Assembly (NCBI RefSeq): GCF_012641745.1
Contig: NZ_WEHZ01000031.1
Coordinates: 1 to 64,000 of the forward strand
From: Pseudoalteromonas peptidolytica
Lineage (GTDB): Bacteria; Pseudomonadota; Gammaproteobacteria; Enterobacterales; Alteromonadaceae
DNA: 64,000 nt
Direction of reading: 5' to 3'
Part shown: in pieces, positions 1 through 7,852 of the stretch
Layout: each line of letters begins with the position of its first letter
How positions within the stretch are numbered: the first letter of the stretch is position 1
The notes under the pieces: generated by a model
Told to the model about the DNA's origin: nothing
Database searches by the model: none
The model's input: only the letters and a program-made list of their open reading frames with translations
Program-made: the position numbers and the translations under genes

Positions 1-57
1 TTTGTTAATATCAGAGCGAGTTTCTTCTACAACTGTAAGGTGTTCAATCAGGTTCAT
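1..57 (-). CDS. ISAs1-family transposase, N-terminal 19 residues (cut by window edge)
   Basis: The reading frame starts with ATG at 57 and is open to base 1. The visible residues include HLTVVEETRSDI, typical of the start of ISAs1 transposases (often annotated H repeat-associated or DDE_Tnp_1 proteins). The protein would catalyse cut-and-paste movement of its own element. Nothing can be said about integrity because the catalytic DDE domain is outside the window. Confidence 0.7.
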   Translation of the reverse strand, partial: MNLIEHLTVVEETRSDINK

Positions 58-124
58 TGGTTGCGCCTAGCAATGGGATTGGCGCTATTTGATCATAAAT
101 TAGCTAAAAGTGCGATCCCGCCCT
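1..124 (-). mobile_element. ISAs1-family insertion sequence, left-edge fragment
   Basis: The minus strand holds the first 19 codons of a transposase starting at 57 and running off the window edge. Its N-terminus, MNLIEHLTVVEETRSDINK, matches the opening of ISAs1-family (DDE_Tnp_1-associated) transposases, which start with a short helical 'L..HL..I.D.R....' segment. Upstream of the start, 109-124 read on the minus strand is CAGGGCGGGATCGCAC, a GC-rich stretch that could be the terminal inverted repeat. The other end lies outside the window, so neither the inverted repeat nor a target duplication can be confirmed. The family call is fairly firm, the element boundary is inference. Confidence 0.6.
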
Positions 125-128
125 GGGT

Positions 129-287
129 GTTAACGAAGAGTTCGCAAAAATATTTTGGGAAGTAACTTTCTTTTATGATTATTTTGAGTATTTAAAAGCA
201 CTACCTATGTTGTTGTGTGTAGCGGTACTTTATATTGGTTTTATTGTTCGACAGCAACCATTACAAAAGCCACAGCATTTAATTTGA
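129..287 (+). pseudogene. C-terminal remnant of a membrane protein next to the IS end
   Basis: An open frame without a start codon runs from about 129 to a TGA at 285-287. It reads as a natural protein tail: an aromatic/charged stretch (EEFAKIFWEVTFFYDYFEYL), one hydrophobic segment (LPMLLCVAVLYIGFIV) and a basic tail. The frame begins about 5 bases from the putative IS end at 124, so it looks like the 3' part of a gene whose 5' part was separated by the insertion. Family not recognised. The alternative is a chance open frame, but the composition and membrane segment argue against that. Confidence 0.4.
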
Positions 288-455
288 GCTTTGAAGAGTT
301 CATAACGGTATAGCGGTTAGCTACTGTATTGGTACGTAAATTAGATTCCCGCAGCTGATTATTGTATTAATGGGGCGTAAATTGACCTTGTCGACAGAGT
401 TTTAGCTTCGAGGAGTAAACTCATACTTATTGCTAAAATGCACTGACTAGATAAG

Positions 456-666
456 TAATACCAATTTGACTTAATACTTGCTCAATTTGAAGGAGTAAGT
501 CTGACGTGAGCAGCGTTAGAAAATCCTTATTTAGAACAACTAAATAGCAAAATTTTTTCCTGCCTACAGGACGTAGGTACCTCGGCGTGAGCAGGACGTG
601 GAAGCGGTGTTATCGACAAGGTTTTCTCGCCTTAAAATAGATCACTTAATTAAGAAAATTGCTATA
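456..666 (+). repeat. Family A MITE-like repeat, long copy
   Basis: About 210 bp with near-inverted ends: it begins ATACCAATTT and ends AAAATTGCTAT (degenerate right end). Inside are, in order, a CTTAATACTTGCTCAATTTG segment, a hairpin core (TATTTAG-aacaa-CTAAATA), a module with two short CAGGACG repeats around GTAGGTACC, and TTTTCTCGCC followed by CACTTAATTAAG. The same order recurs at 25026-25235 and, shortened, at 7629-7769. It fills most of the gene-free stretch 288-770; no open frame is visible in it. Confidence 0.75.
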
Positions 667-711
667 AGCTGACTATTTTTCCGCCCTAAGATTAGGCTCG
701 CTAGTTTTAAT

Positions 712-741
712 AAAAAAGGTGCTTTTAACTGCACCTTTTTT
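712..741. terminator. Bidirectional rho-independent terminator
   Basis: AAAGGTGC-ttttaact-GCACCTTT forms a perfect stem flanked by A-run on the left and T-run on the right, so it can act on either strand. It lies about 30 bp past the stop codon of the minus-strand gene at 771-1004, which it most likely terminates. Confidence 0.8.
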
Positions 742-770
742 ATTTGCTTTATAATCGAACCGCACGGTGA

Positions 771-1004
771 TTATTCTAGATTTGGCGCACTAGAGTATAC
801 CATTTCAATCAGGTTATTCATGGTTCTTGATTTTTGAATATAGGCTTTTTCCATGTGGGCAAGCTCTTGTAATTCAAATAATGTCGTTTCAACCAGCCTG
901 AGCCACTTTAGCGTTGTGTCTGGTACAGCACCATTTTGTTTGGTCGCTTTTTTTAGCGCGTTATAATAAATTGTTAAGTCACGATATTGGCTTTGATAGT
1001 CCAT
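771..1004 (-). CDS. Small helical protein of unknown function
   Basis: A 77-residue frame starting with ATG at 1004, preceded by a G-rich GGGGTTGG sequence. The product is acidic/basic mixed, with no signal peptide, membrane segment or cysteine, and looks all-helical (for example TLFELQELAHMEKAYIQKSRTMNNLIEM). It is followed by a good terminator at 712-741, which supports real expression as a single-gene unit. I do not recognise the family and assign no function. Confidence 0.55.
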   Translation of the reverse strand: MDYQSQYRDLTIYYNALKKATKQNGAVPDTTLKWLRLVETTLFELQELAHMEKAYIQKSRTMNNLIEMVYSSAPNLE

Positions 1005-1092
1005 TGTTGTTCCAACCCCGTCTCTATTCGTTCACATGAAAGTAACAGGGAAACCGAGAAAAAATCTGCGGAGAATTATTTTTTACAAGTTT

Positions 1093-1992
1093 TTAATTCG
1101 ATAGGTAGTTAATATTTGCAAATGCAGAGATGACATCTTTTGCAAATGCAATACGCGGGTGCTTCAAAGCGCCTTTTTTCCATACTAAGTAGATGTTGTT
1201 CTCTGGGCCAACAGATCCCAATTGGATAAGCTCTCCAGCTTTAATTAAATCACGGCATAAGTAGTCTGGTAGTACTGAATAACCAATACCCGAGCGGATA
1301 ATGTGTGCGATGGCGCGAATGTCTGGACAAATTGCAATAACATTGGAGTTACAGCTGGCATTAAATACGCGGTCAAAATATTGTCGTACTAGTGGCAAGT
1401 CTTGATCGTAAGTTACAACATTATAGGTTGAGAGTAACTCTGCGGTGATCTTACGGTCTTGGATCTCTCGTCCTTCTAGACGATTCATGACGAGCCATAG
1501 TTGCTCTTTATCTAACACTAGATAGTCGAATATTGCAGGATCGGGGGTTGATGCAGCAATTGCAATATCGGCGGTATCATTGAGCAACGCATCAAAAATA
1601 TTAATCTTATTGCCAATATGTAGCACTACATTGATATTACCTGCTTGGAGTAAATTAGCAATTTGTGGGCCCGACACAAAGCTGATGTATTCAGCAGGGC
1701 CTGCAATGTTTAGTGTTCCAAACACAGCCTCTGATCTCGCCCGTATAGAGGTTATCTTCTGCTCTAAAATGTCAATATGACTAGATACCTGAAGTGCTAA
1801 GTCATGTGCTGTTGGAGTTGGTTTTACGCCTCTTGCTTGGCGTTCAAATAAGGCTTTTCCGACCACTGATTCCATTGTTTGAATATGTGCCGTGACTGCG
1901 GGTTGCGACATGCCTAAATTGGCAGCAGCCTTGGTAATATTTTTGCAGCGGTACACTTCAACAAAGGTTTTTAACTGGGTTAGATGGGACAT
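1093..1992 (-). CDS. LysR-family transcriptional regulator
   Basis: The 299-residue protein has the LysR layout: winged helix-turn-helix at residues 1-60 (LKTFVEVYRCKNITKAAANLGMSQPAVTAHI is the classic region) and an effector-binding domain from about 90 to the end. LysR proteins bind as tetramers to a T-N11-A type site and respond to a small co-inducer. It is transcribed away from the yqhD-type gene at 2390, with a 397-bp divergent spacer, so it may control that gene and itself. The effector cannot be predicted. The start is ATG at 1992; length is normal for the family. Confidence 0.9.
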   Translation of the reverse strand: MSHLTQLKTFVEVYRCKNITKAAANLGMSQPAVTAHIQTMESVVGKALFERQARGVKPTPTAHDLALQVSSHIDILEQKITSIRARSEAVFGTLNIAGPAEYISFVSGPQIANLLQAGNINVVLHIGNKINIFDALLNDTADIAIAASTPDPAIFDYLVLDKEQLWLVMNRLEGREIQDRKITAELLSTYNVVTYDQDLPLVRQYFDRVFNASCNSNVIAICPDIRAIAHIIRSGIGYSVLPDYLCRDLIKAGELIQLGSVGPENNIYLVWKKGALKHPRIAFAKDVISAFANINYLSN

Positions 1993-2037
1993 AACATATT
2001 AAGCCATAAGAATTCTGATTGCTCCTCCAAACTTATC

Positions 2038-2055
2038 CGAATTCTCCTCAATTCG
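2038..2055. promoter_or_regulatory. Candidate operator dyad between LysR and yqhD genes
   Basis: CGAATT-CTCCTC-AATTCG is a perfect 6-bp dyad lying 46 bp upstream of the LysR start, in the divergent spacer. LysR regulators usually bind short dyads in such spacers. The rest of the 1993-2389 spacer has no convincing gene; two overlapping frames of 65-75 codons there look like chance. Confidence 0.3.
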
Positions 2056-2389
2056 CAAATCACGTATTATGCTTCCATTAACACAGGTAAAGCGCAACGA
2101 TATCAGACTTTTAAATCGCCGTGCTTTATTTACAGCGCTTTGTATTAAAAGAGTAGTGGTGCAATGTCGAATACCGCCTTGCATAGCTTGCAGGCTCTCA
2201 CTGTTTTTGGTTACTCGCCTAAACATAAAAATATTTATCGCTATTGCAAGTATTGGGCGCGATTAAGCCACAGCCAGTAGCAGACAGGCGACAATAAGAC
2301 AAAAATCAATAAAAACTACACTGAGAATGAGCCAAAGTGTAGAGAATGAACGTTATATCTACCGTATAGACAACACAGAGGAATTAAGC

Positions 2390-3544
2390 ATGCTTAATTT
2401 TGTATTTAAAAACCAAACCGAAATCCTCTTTGGTAAAGGCCAAATGAGTGAAATAACATCAAGATTACCAGAGCAAGCAAAAGTGCTATTGCTGTTTGGC
2501 GGTGGTTCTATCAAAAAGAATGGGGTATACGACCAAGCAATGAGCGCATTGGCTGGTGTTGATGTCATTGAGTTTGGGGGGGTAGAGCCTAATCCAACCT
2601 ACGAAACATTAATGCAGGCGGTGACCACGGCAAAGGAGCACGACGTCAACTTTATTCTTGCTGTGGGTGGTGGTAGCGTGATTGATGGTGCAAAGTTCGT
2701 TGCAGCTGCCTATCATTTTGATGGCGAGCCGTGGGATATTTTGGTTAAAGGCGCAAGCTTTAGCGACCCTTTACCTATCGGAGCTGTATTGACTTTACCA
2801 GCAACAGGTTCAGAAAGTAACGGCAACTCAGTGGTGACAAAAAAAGCCACTTCGCAGAAGCGCGCATTTTCATCGCCCACAGTACAACCACAGTTTGCAG
2901 TACTTGACCCTGAATACACCTACTCGTTACCGCCTCGTCAAGTAAGTAACGGTGTAGTAGACGCGTTTGTTCATGTAATTGAGCAATATCTGACTTATCC
3001 GGTAAACGCGCCGCTACAAGATAGATTTGCAGAAGGTATTTTACAAACACTCATCACTGAAGGTCCAAAAGCACTGAGCGAGCCTGAAAACTATGATGTC
3101 AGAGCTAATGTGATGTGGTCGGCTACCATGGCGTTAAATGGCTTAATTGGTCAAGGTGTACCACAAGATTGGTCTACACATATGATAGGGCATGAGTTGA
3201 CGGCACTATACAACCTAGATCATGCGCAAACGCTTGCTATTGTTTTACCAGCGCTTATGTATGCACAGAAAGAGCAAAAAGCAGAGAAAATCCAGCAGTT
3301 AGGTAAACGTGTTTTTGATATTAACGAAGCCGACACGGCGGTGCAAATTGATAAAACAATCAAAGCAGTGCAAGACTTTTTTGAAGCGATGCTAGTTAAA
3401 ACGCGTTTAACAGACTACGATTTGGACGAAAAAGCAATCTCGGCGGTAGTTGCTAATCTTGAAAAGAACGGCATGACTGCTTTGGGTGAGCACGGCGATA
3501 TCGATTTAGAAAAAGCAGCGCAAATACTAGGATTAGCGCTGTAA
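2390..3544 (+). CDS. yqhD: YqhD-type NADPH-dependent aldehyde reductase (iron/zinc alcohol dehydrogenase family)
   Basis: The 384-residue protein aligns by eye along its full length with Escherichia coli YqhD (387 aa), which reduces short-chain and lipid-peroxidation aldehydes with NADPH in the cytosol. The nucleotide loop GGGSVIDGAKF and the metal ligands D191, H195 (VVDAFVHVIEQ), H264 and H278 (THM..GHE...DHA) are all present. I use ATG 2390, not the upstream in-frame ATG 2327, because GAGGAA sits at proper spacing before 2390 and E. coli YqhD starts at the same point. In enterics yqhD is run by the AraC-type YqhC; here the divergent neighbour is a LysR protein. Confidence 0.92.
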   Translation: MLNFVFKNQTEILFGKGQMSEITSRLPEQAKVLLLFGGGSIKKNGVYDQAMSALAGVDVIEFGGVEPNPTYETLMQAVTTAKEHDVNFILAVGGGSVIDGAKFVAAAYHFDGEPWDILVKGASFSDPLPIGAVLTLPATGSESNGNSVVTKKATSQKRAFSSPTVQPQFAVLDPEYTYSLPPRQVSNGVVDAFVHVIEQYLTYPVNAPLQDRFAEGILQTLITEGPKALSEPENYDVRANVMWSATMALNGLIGQGVPQDWSTHMIGHELTALYNLDHAQTLAIVLPALMYAQKEQKAEKIQQLGKRVFDINEADTAVQIDKTIKAVQDFFEAMLVKTRLTDYDLDEKAISAVVANLEKNGMTALGEHGDIDLEKAAQILGLAL

Positions 3545-3576
3545 CAGCTTAGGTAATATAGCTATTGCATCAAAAT

Positions 3577-3607
3577 AAAAGCCAGTGATAGCGTCACTGG
3601 CTTTTTT
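3577..3607. terminator. Rho-independent terminator after yqhD
   Basis: GCCAGTGA-tagcg-TCACTGGC with A-run before and T-run after. It ends yqhD and, being symmetric, could also stop the minus-strand gene at 3743-4567. Confidence 0.88.
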
Positions 3608-3742
3608 ACTTAACTTGAACTTAGCATAAAAGGGAGTTAATCAACTAAAATAGCTATGGTTAACAGCGTAATATCGCTTTAGCTAAAAGTTAAAGTTATG
3701 CCACGTTCAGCATATTTATAATGTACGCGAGTATGCGATACG

Positions 3743-4567
3743 TTACAGGTTTCTTAACTGGTCGATAACGGCTTGGATCTTATCAAACTTTGTTTGTTTG
3801 TATTCCAGCTCAGCTTGTGCTTTTCTACTCTCCCAATAAGCATGGTCTTCAGGGTACTGAGGTTCAACCACATAAGACGCTAGGTGATTACCGTACGGGT
3901 CTCTTAGCCAGCATCTATATTCAACCGCTTGATCATAAGGGTCTGGGTCGTCACAGCCTGATCTAAGTGGGAGATCGGCTTGTTTTTTCTGTGCTAGCAT
4001 TGTGCTGAGTTGGTTGGCTAAATTTCTTGCTGCGGTCACGACGGTAGACTTAGGTACCAGCCCTGCTAAGTGACGCTCAGTATATATTGCAACGACTACA
4101 GATGCAGCTAGCGCGTAGGTATCAGCAAGGTAGAAAAAGTCATCATTATAGCGACTGTTAAGTGCTCTGTGGTTAATTAAATCATTGGCTTTAATTAACA
4201 GACCACCTAATAACACTGGATCTTCACCCTTGTATTTTACGGTATCTCCATAATGTTTTAAGCTTGCTTCTACACTGCGAAACTCTGCAATAAAGTCATA
4301 CTCAGCATCACGAACAATTTCCTTTCTAACTCTATCTTGTATCGCTTGTAGGCTTTCTTCGCTAAGCATTACGTATTGCGGGCCACCAGAGCCAAATACA
4401 GCGTCGGCAAGTAAAGAGCCAAAACCATTTAATAGTTTGCTTTTTACTTTATCTAAGATTTGTTCGCCGATTGTTGCTGTTTTTTCTTCTTGTTCGGTGG
4501 CACCAACAGAAAATGTTGCACTGCATAGCGTTAGACTGACTATTGCGGCGATTGAACTAAGTTTCAT
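3743..4567 (-). CDS. Exported protein of unknown function
   Basis: A 274-residue product. The start is taken at ATG 4567 because AAGGA lies just upstream and the protein then opens with a standard signal peptide (MKLSSIAAIVSLTLCSATFSVGA). An in-frame ATG at 4588 would place that ribosome site inside the gene. The mature part is mostly helical: a Gly/Ala stretch (LLADAVFGSGGPQYV), a charged helix around residues 75-100, a hydrophobic helix (LADTYALAASVVVAIYTERH), then a Cys pair region (SGCDDPDPYD...RCWLRDPYGN) and a charged coiled tail. It is likely periplasmic or secreted. I do not recognise the family. Confidence 0.75.
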   Translation of the reverse strand: MKLSSIAAIVSLTLCSATFSVGATEQEEKTATIGEQILDKVKSKLLNGFGSLLADAVFGSGGPQYVMLSEESLQAIQDRVRKEIVRDAEYDFIAEFRSVEASLKHYGDTVKYKGEDPVLLGGLLIKANDLINHRALNSRYNDDFFYLADTYALAASVVVAIYTERHLAGLVPKSTVVTAARNLANQLSTMLAQKKQADLPLRSGCDDPDPYDQAVEYRCWLRDPYGNHLASYVVEPQYPEDHAYWESRKAQAELEYKQTKFDKIQAVIDQLRNL

Positions 4568-4866
4568 TAAAATAATCCTTATTAACACATATAGTTATTA
4601 ACTAACCTGAGATCTGGATAACTATCCCGAGGCACGCTTTTGATACGTGAAGCTATTCTCCAAGCGTGCTAGTTAAATGGGGTGAACACAACCCGCAAGG
4701 ACTTAGTGCTCTTTTTATCCAGCCCCAGGTTAACTACGTAAACTCAGCCATTGATTTAACATGTTATTTTAAAAGTAATGAATTAACATTGTCTTTTGTT
4801 TTTTAGTTAATCAAAAATGACTAAGTTTAGGTAGTTTACTCTATTTTTGTTAAAGAATCATTAAGG
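4568..4866. other. Gene-free spacer with family-B-like right end
   Basis: No gene is visible. TAACCTGAGATCTGGATAA at about 4598 and TTATCCAGCCCCAGGTTA at about 4717 form an imperfect long inverted repeat enclosing some 100 bp. The outer arms resemble the AACCTCAGGTT end of repeat family B. The promoter of the 4567 gene must also be here. Confidence 0.4.
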
Positions 4867-6828
4867 TTAAAATTTTATTCGTATCCCGGCGTTGACGGTA
4901 AATCCATCATTGCGTGACCAAATGTCAGTTGTCCAGCGGCCACTTGGCGCTTGTGTAGTTAACAGCAGCGGTTCCTCTTTAGTTTGCCTTACATTGAGTA
5001 AATTTTCTGCGTTCAGAAAATAGCTAATATTTCCCACTGTAATTTGCCCAAGTAGACCGAGATGCCAATAGGCATCGCTTTTGGTTCGGTATGGGTTGTT
5101 TTCAAGGTGTTGTGTGCCCGTGTAGTAAGCTTCAAAACCCAATAAGTGGCTGCCATGTTTCTCCCACATGATAACTGCACCAGCGGTGTGTGTTGGGGTT
5201 AAATAAAGTGGTACGCGAGAGGCATCGAACATGCTGTTTTTAGTAGCATCTGTGTATAAATAGCTTCCTGTGAATTTGATATCATGCCAACGATAACGCA
5301 GTAGTAACTCTGCGCCCCGTATTTCGCTCTGGCCACTCGTATTTATTAAGCGAACCTGTTGCTGCTGTGAAGGCGTATTCGAATTAACAACTTCTAGCGC
5401 CGTGACATTTTCAACGTCAGAGGAAAATAAAGTAATGCTGCTCTCAAATTTATCAGTGACATAACTTAGGTCAATAGAGGCAGTTGTTGCTTCTTCCTCC
5501 TCAAGATCGGTGATGGGCATAAGGCGTGACAAGCCCGTATCTTCGATGTCTTCAATAAAAGGTGTTGGGGCAAAAAAGCCTTGTCCGTAAGAGCCTCGAA
5601 TAATCCAATGTTCCGGGTTGTATAATACCGAAATACGCGGGCTAAACTGAGTGCCGAATTCATTGTGCCAATCTGTACGCGCGCTCAATGACACAGCGAG
5701 ATCTTCACTTGCTTCATAATCTACCTGTGAAAACAATCCCGGTACCTGATAGCGATAATTAAAAGTTGAAAAGTCCTGTGAATCAAAGCTATCTTCTTGA
5801 TATGCCATACCAATAAGCCATGCAATATGGTCGTTATACCCGGATACGCTAGACTCAATTAAGTAGCTTTCATGGGTGTCATTTTCTTCAACGATACCAT
5901 AAATGTGATCATGCTCTTGGTGCATCATCGAGCCTCGTAGGTTTAGGCTCAGTGTTTGTGCTAGTGGCTTATCAAAGATAAAGCCAGCGTCTATGCTTTG
6001 TGAATCCTGACTTTGAACAAAGGGGTTACCATCAGCTAGTGTTGCTCCCTCTCGCGTACCGCCTTCACGATTCTCTGTCATTGCGCCAAGCGTAAAATAC
6101 AAGCTTTCCCCGTCTTCACCATCCCAATATAGACGAGGGCGAACTGTTGCACGTTCATATCCTGCCATATCAAGCCAGCCATCATCATCTAAATCCTGTT
6201 GAGCTTGATGGTGTATCCCAGCAGTTAATGACATGCTTGTGGTGTCATGAATAGGTGCTGCGAAGTACGAAGTGATGTCTTGACCACTTTTTGATGTAGC
6301 ATTGAGTAATACTTCTCCTTCAAATTCATCTGAAGGAGTACGAGAGATCAAATTAATCACTCCACCAAGTGCGGAGCCACCATAAAGCGAGGAGGCTGAG
6401 CCTTTGATGATTTCAACGTTGGCTAAATCAGTGGGCGGGATTTGCAATAACCCAATTGAAGCTGTTTGCCCGCCATAGAGTGGCAATCCATCACTCAATA
6501 ACTGGGTGTATCTACCATATAAACTTTGTAGACGAATATTGGCGCTGCCAAGGGCTGGGGAGGTATTTTGTACTCGCACTCCGCCTGTTTCGGCAACTAA
6601 CATGGAAATATTACCCGGACGCATTAGGGCTTTTTCTTGGATTTCTTCACCATTTATAATCTCTGTTCTTGTTGCTGACTCGGTTACGATCCGTCCTAAG
6701 CGTGATGCCGTTACTTGAATCTTTTCAATTTTATTGTCGTCATGCTCATGGTGATGCTGTTCTCCAGCATGAGATATAGATGGAGCTAATAGGATGGCGA
6801 GTGCCACTGGAGAGTATGTATATCGCAT
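4867..6828 (-). CDS. TonB-dependent outer-membrane receptor, probably for a metal or metal chelate
   Basis: A 653-residue receptor. Signal peptide at residues 1-21, then a His-rich tail (EQHHHEHDD), TonB box region (IEKIQVTASR), plug domain about 45-160 (SASSLYGGSALGGVINLISRTP is typical), and a beta-barrel to the C-terminal aromatic-rich INAGIRIKF-type ending. Receptors of this class import ligands using TonB energy. ATG 6828 is chosen because AGAGGT precedes it and a signal peptide follows; the frame stays open 42 codons further upstream without either. The His cluster and the Cys-rich neighbour at 7123-7503 suggest copper, zinc or another transition metal; the ligand is inference. Confidence 0.88.
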   Translation of the reverse strand: MRYTYSPVALAILLAPSISHAGEQHHHEHDDNKIEKIQVTASRLGRIVTESATRTEIINGEEIQEKALMRPGNISMLVAETGGVRVQNTSPALGSANIRLQSLYGRYTQLLSDGLPLYGGQTASIGLLQIPPTDLANVEIIKGSASSLYGGSALGGVINLISRTPSDEFEGEVLLNATSKSGQDITSYFAAPIHDTTSMSLTAGIHHQAQQDLDDDGWLDMAGYERATVRPRLYWDGEDGESLYFTLGAMTENREGGTREGATLADGNPFVQSQDSQSIDAGFIFDKPLAQTLSLNLRGSMMHQEHDHIYGIVEENDTHESYLIESSVSGYNDHIAWLIGMAYQEDSFDSQDFSTFNYRYQVPGLFSQVDYEASEDLAVSLSARTDWHNEFGTQFSPRISVLYNPEHWIIRGSYGQGFFAPTPFIEDIEDTGLSRLMPITDLEEEEATTASIDLSYVTDKFESSITLFSSDVENVTALEVVNSNTPSQQQQVRLINTSGQSEIRGAELLLRYRWHDIKFTGSYLYTDATKNSMFDASRVPLYLTPTHTAGAVIMWEKHGSHLLGFEAYYTGTQHLENNPYRTKSDAYWHLGLLGQITVGNISYFLNAENLLNVRQTKEEPLLLTTQAPSGRWTTDIWSRNDGFTVNAGIRIKF

Positions 6829-6850
6829 TTTTACCTCTAATAATACAAAG

Positions 6851-6870
6851 CGTTGGGTGTGACACCAACG
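6851..6870. promoter_or_regulatory. Imperfect palindrome upstream of the TonB receptor
   Basis: CGTTG-G-GTGT-G-ACACCAACG is a 9-bp dyad with one extra G, lying 23 bp before the receptor start. It could be an operator or a leader hairpin. It does not match the Fur or Zur consensus that I know. Confidence 0.3.
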
Positions 6871-6962
6871 TTTAGCAATGTCTACTTCATTTGAATAGCA
6901 ATACCAAGCACTCAAGCTGTAAAGTTCAGTTGCAACATATTCTGCTTTTACCAATTTGCTTT

Positions 6963-7020
6963 ATTAAGTCGAATTGGTATTACTCCCTCAAGTTGAGCAA
7001 GTATTAAAACAAAGTGGTAT
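6963..7020 (-). repeat. Family A repeat, 5' fragments in reverse orientation
   Basis: Read on the minus strand this gives ATACCACTTTG, TTAATACTTGCTCAACTTGAGGGAGTA split over two parts, then ATACCAATTCGACTTAA. It is two abutting family A left ends, the only copy seen in reverse orientation. The remainder of 6829-7122 shows no gene. Confidence 0.5.
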
Positions 7021-7122
7021 TACAACGCATGCTGTGTCCGTTGCACACTGACGGCTACGCACATTGGTATTATTTTGTATTGGTTGTAGTTAGCCTACGG
7101 GATATAAAACCTGAGGTTCAGG

Positions 7123-7503
7123 CTATATCGGTATTAATGGAGAAGGTAAAATAGGTGGTCGTTCAAGGGGCGGCACATGCCGTCCGGTGTACCGATGCGT
7201 CAGACCAATATCTAGGTCATGAGTATGTAATCGATATGGAACGTTGAGCCGAAGTGTGATGAAAACAAATGTAGTACATGCGTTGTCTGGACAAATGCAG
7301 TCATTTTCACAGCACTGTGTATCACAACAGTCATCGGTATCTGTAGACAGGTTACCATCGCTCAATACTACAGTTTGATGCTCGGCTGCTTCTATGATTG
7401 AAGCTGAAACCTTGCTGCCTACAAAGTCAAAAGCCATGGTTTGGCCAACAAGGGCAACCAATAACGTTATCATTAAAACTAGCTTTGACAATGGGTTATA
7501 CAT
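7123..7503 (-). CDS. Small Cys-rich exported protein (DUF2946/CopL-like), metal-linked
   Basis: A 126-residue protein starting with ATG 7503 (an upstream TTG at 7518 is less likely). It has an N-terminal hydrophobic signal/anchor (LSKLVLMITLLVALVGQTMA), then an Asp/Cys cluster (DDCCDTQCCENDCICPDNAC) with eight cysteines, and a C-terminus with a Pro-rich end (PPLERPPILPSPLIPI). This pattern is seen in DUF2946/CopL-like small proteins that sit before TonB receptors in metal-handling loci. Same strand as the receptor, 294 bp apart. Function in metal sensing or binding is inferred from the cysteines and context. Confidence 0.65.
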   Translation of the reverse strand: MYNPLSKLVLMITLLVALVGQTMAFDFVGSKVSASIIEAAEHQTVVLSDGNLSTDTDDCCDTQCCENDCICPDNACTTFVFITLRLNVPYRLHTHDLDIGLTHRYTGRHVPPLERPPILPSPLIPI

Positions 7504-7628
7504 AACTATCTGCAACAAAAATGGCCTCGGTATTGTAAGAGCTTTTACGTGATAAGTGAAGTCTTTGGGTGTCTATGTGTTATTTGCACATCGCTAACAC
7601 GCTATTTCAACCACAAAAGGCGGGAGTT

Positions 7629-7769
7629 ATACCAATTTGAAGGAGTAAATCTGACGCTAAACGCGTTAAAGGTTTCTTATTTAGAACAACTAAATAGCAA
7701 AATTTTTGCCTAGTTATCGACAAGATTTTCTCGCCTCAAAATAGACCACTTAATTAAGAAAATTGGTAT
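7629..7769 (+). repeat. Family A repeat, short copy with perfect inverted ends
   Basis: Starts ATACCAATTT and ends AAATTGGTAT, a perfect 10-bp terminal inverted repeat. At 141 bp it lacks both the CTTAATACTTGCTCAATTTG-like left segment and the central CAGGACG module of the 210-bp copies, but keeps the TATTTAG hairpin and the TTTTCTCGCC / CACTTAATTAAG right half. It fills most of the 7504-7852 gap. Confidence 0.8.
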
Positions 7770-7852
7770 TAAAGCTGGCAATTAGCTTATGGAAGAAGGT
7801 GTTCGAAAAAGCAACTATAGTTAAAAGAGACGTTTTTTATAGTGAAGAAACA

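Noticed and set aside
1999-2266. Two overlapping open frames (minus 75 codons, plus 65 codons) between the LysR and yqhD genes
   Set aside because: They overlap each other antisense, have no ribosome site and no recognisable protein features. The spacer is the natural promoter region of two divergent genes.
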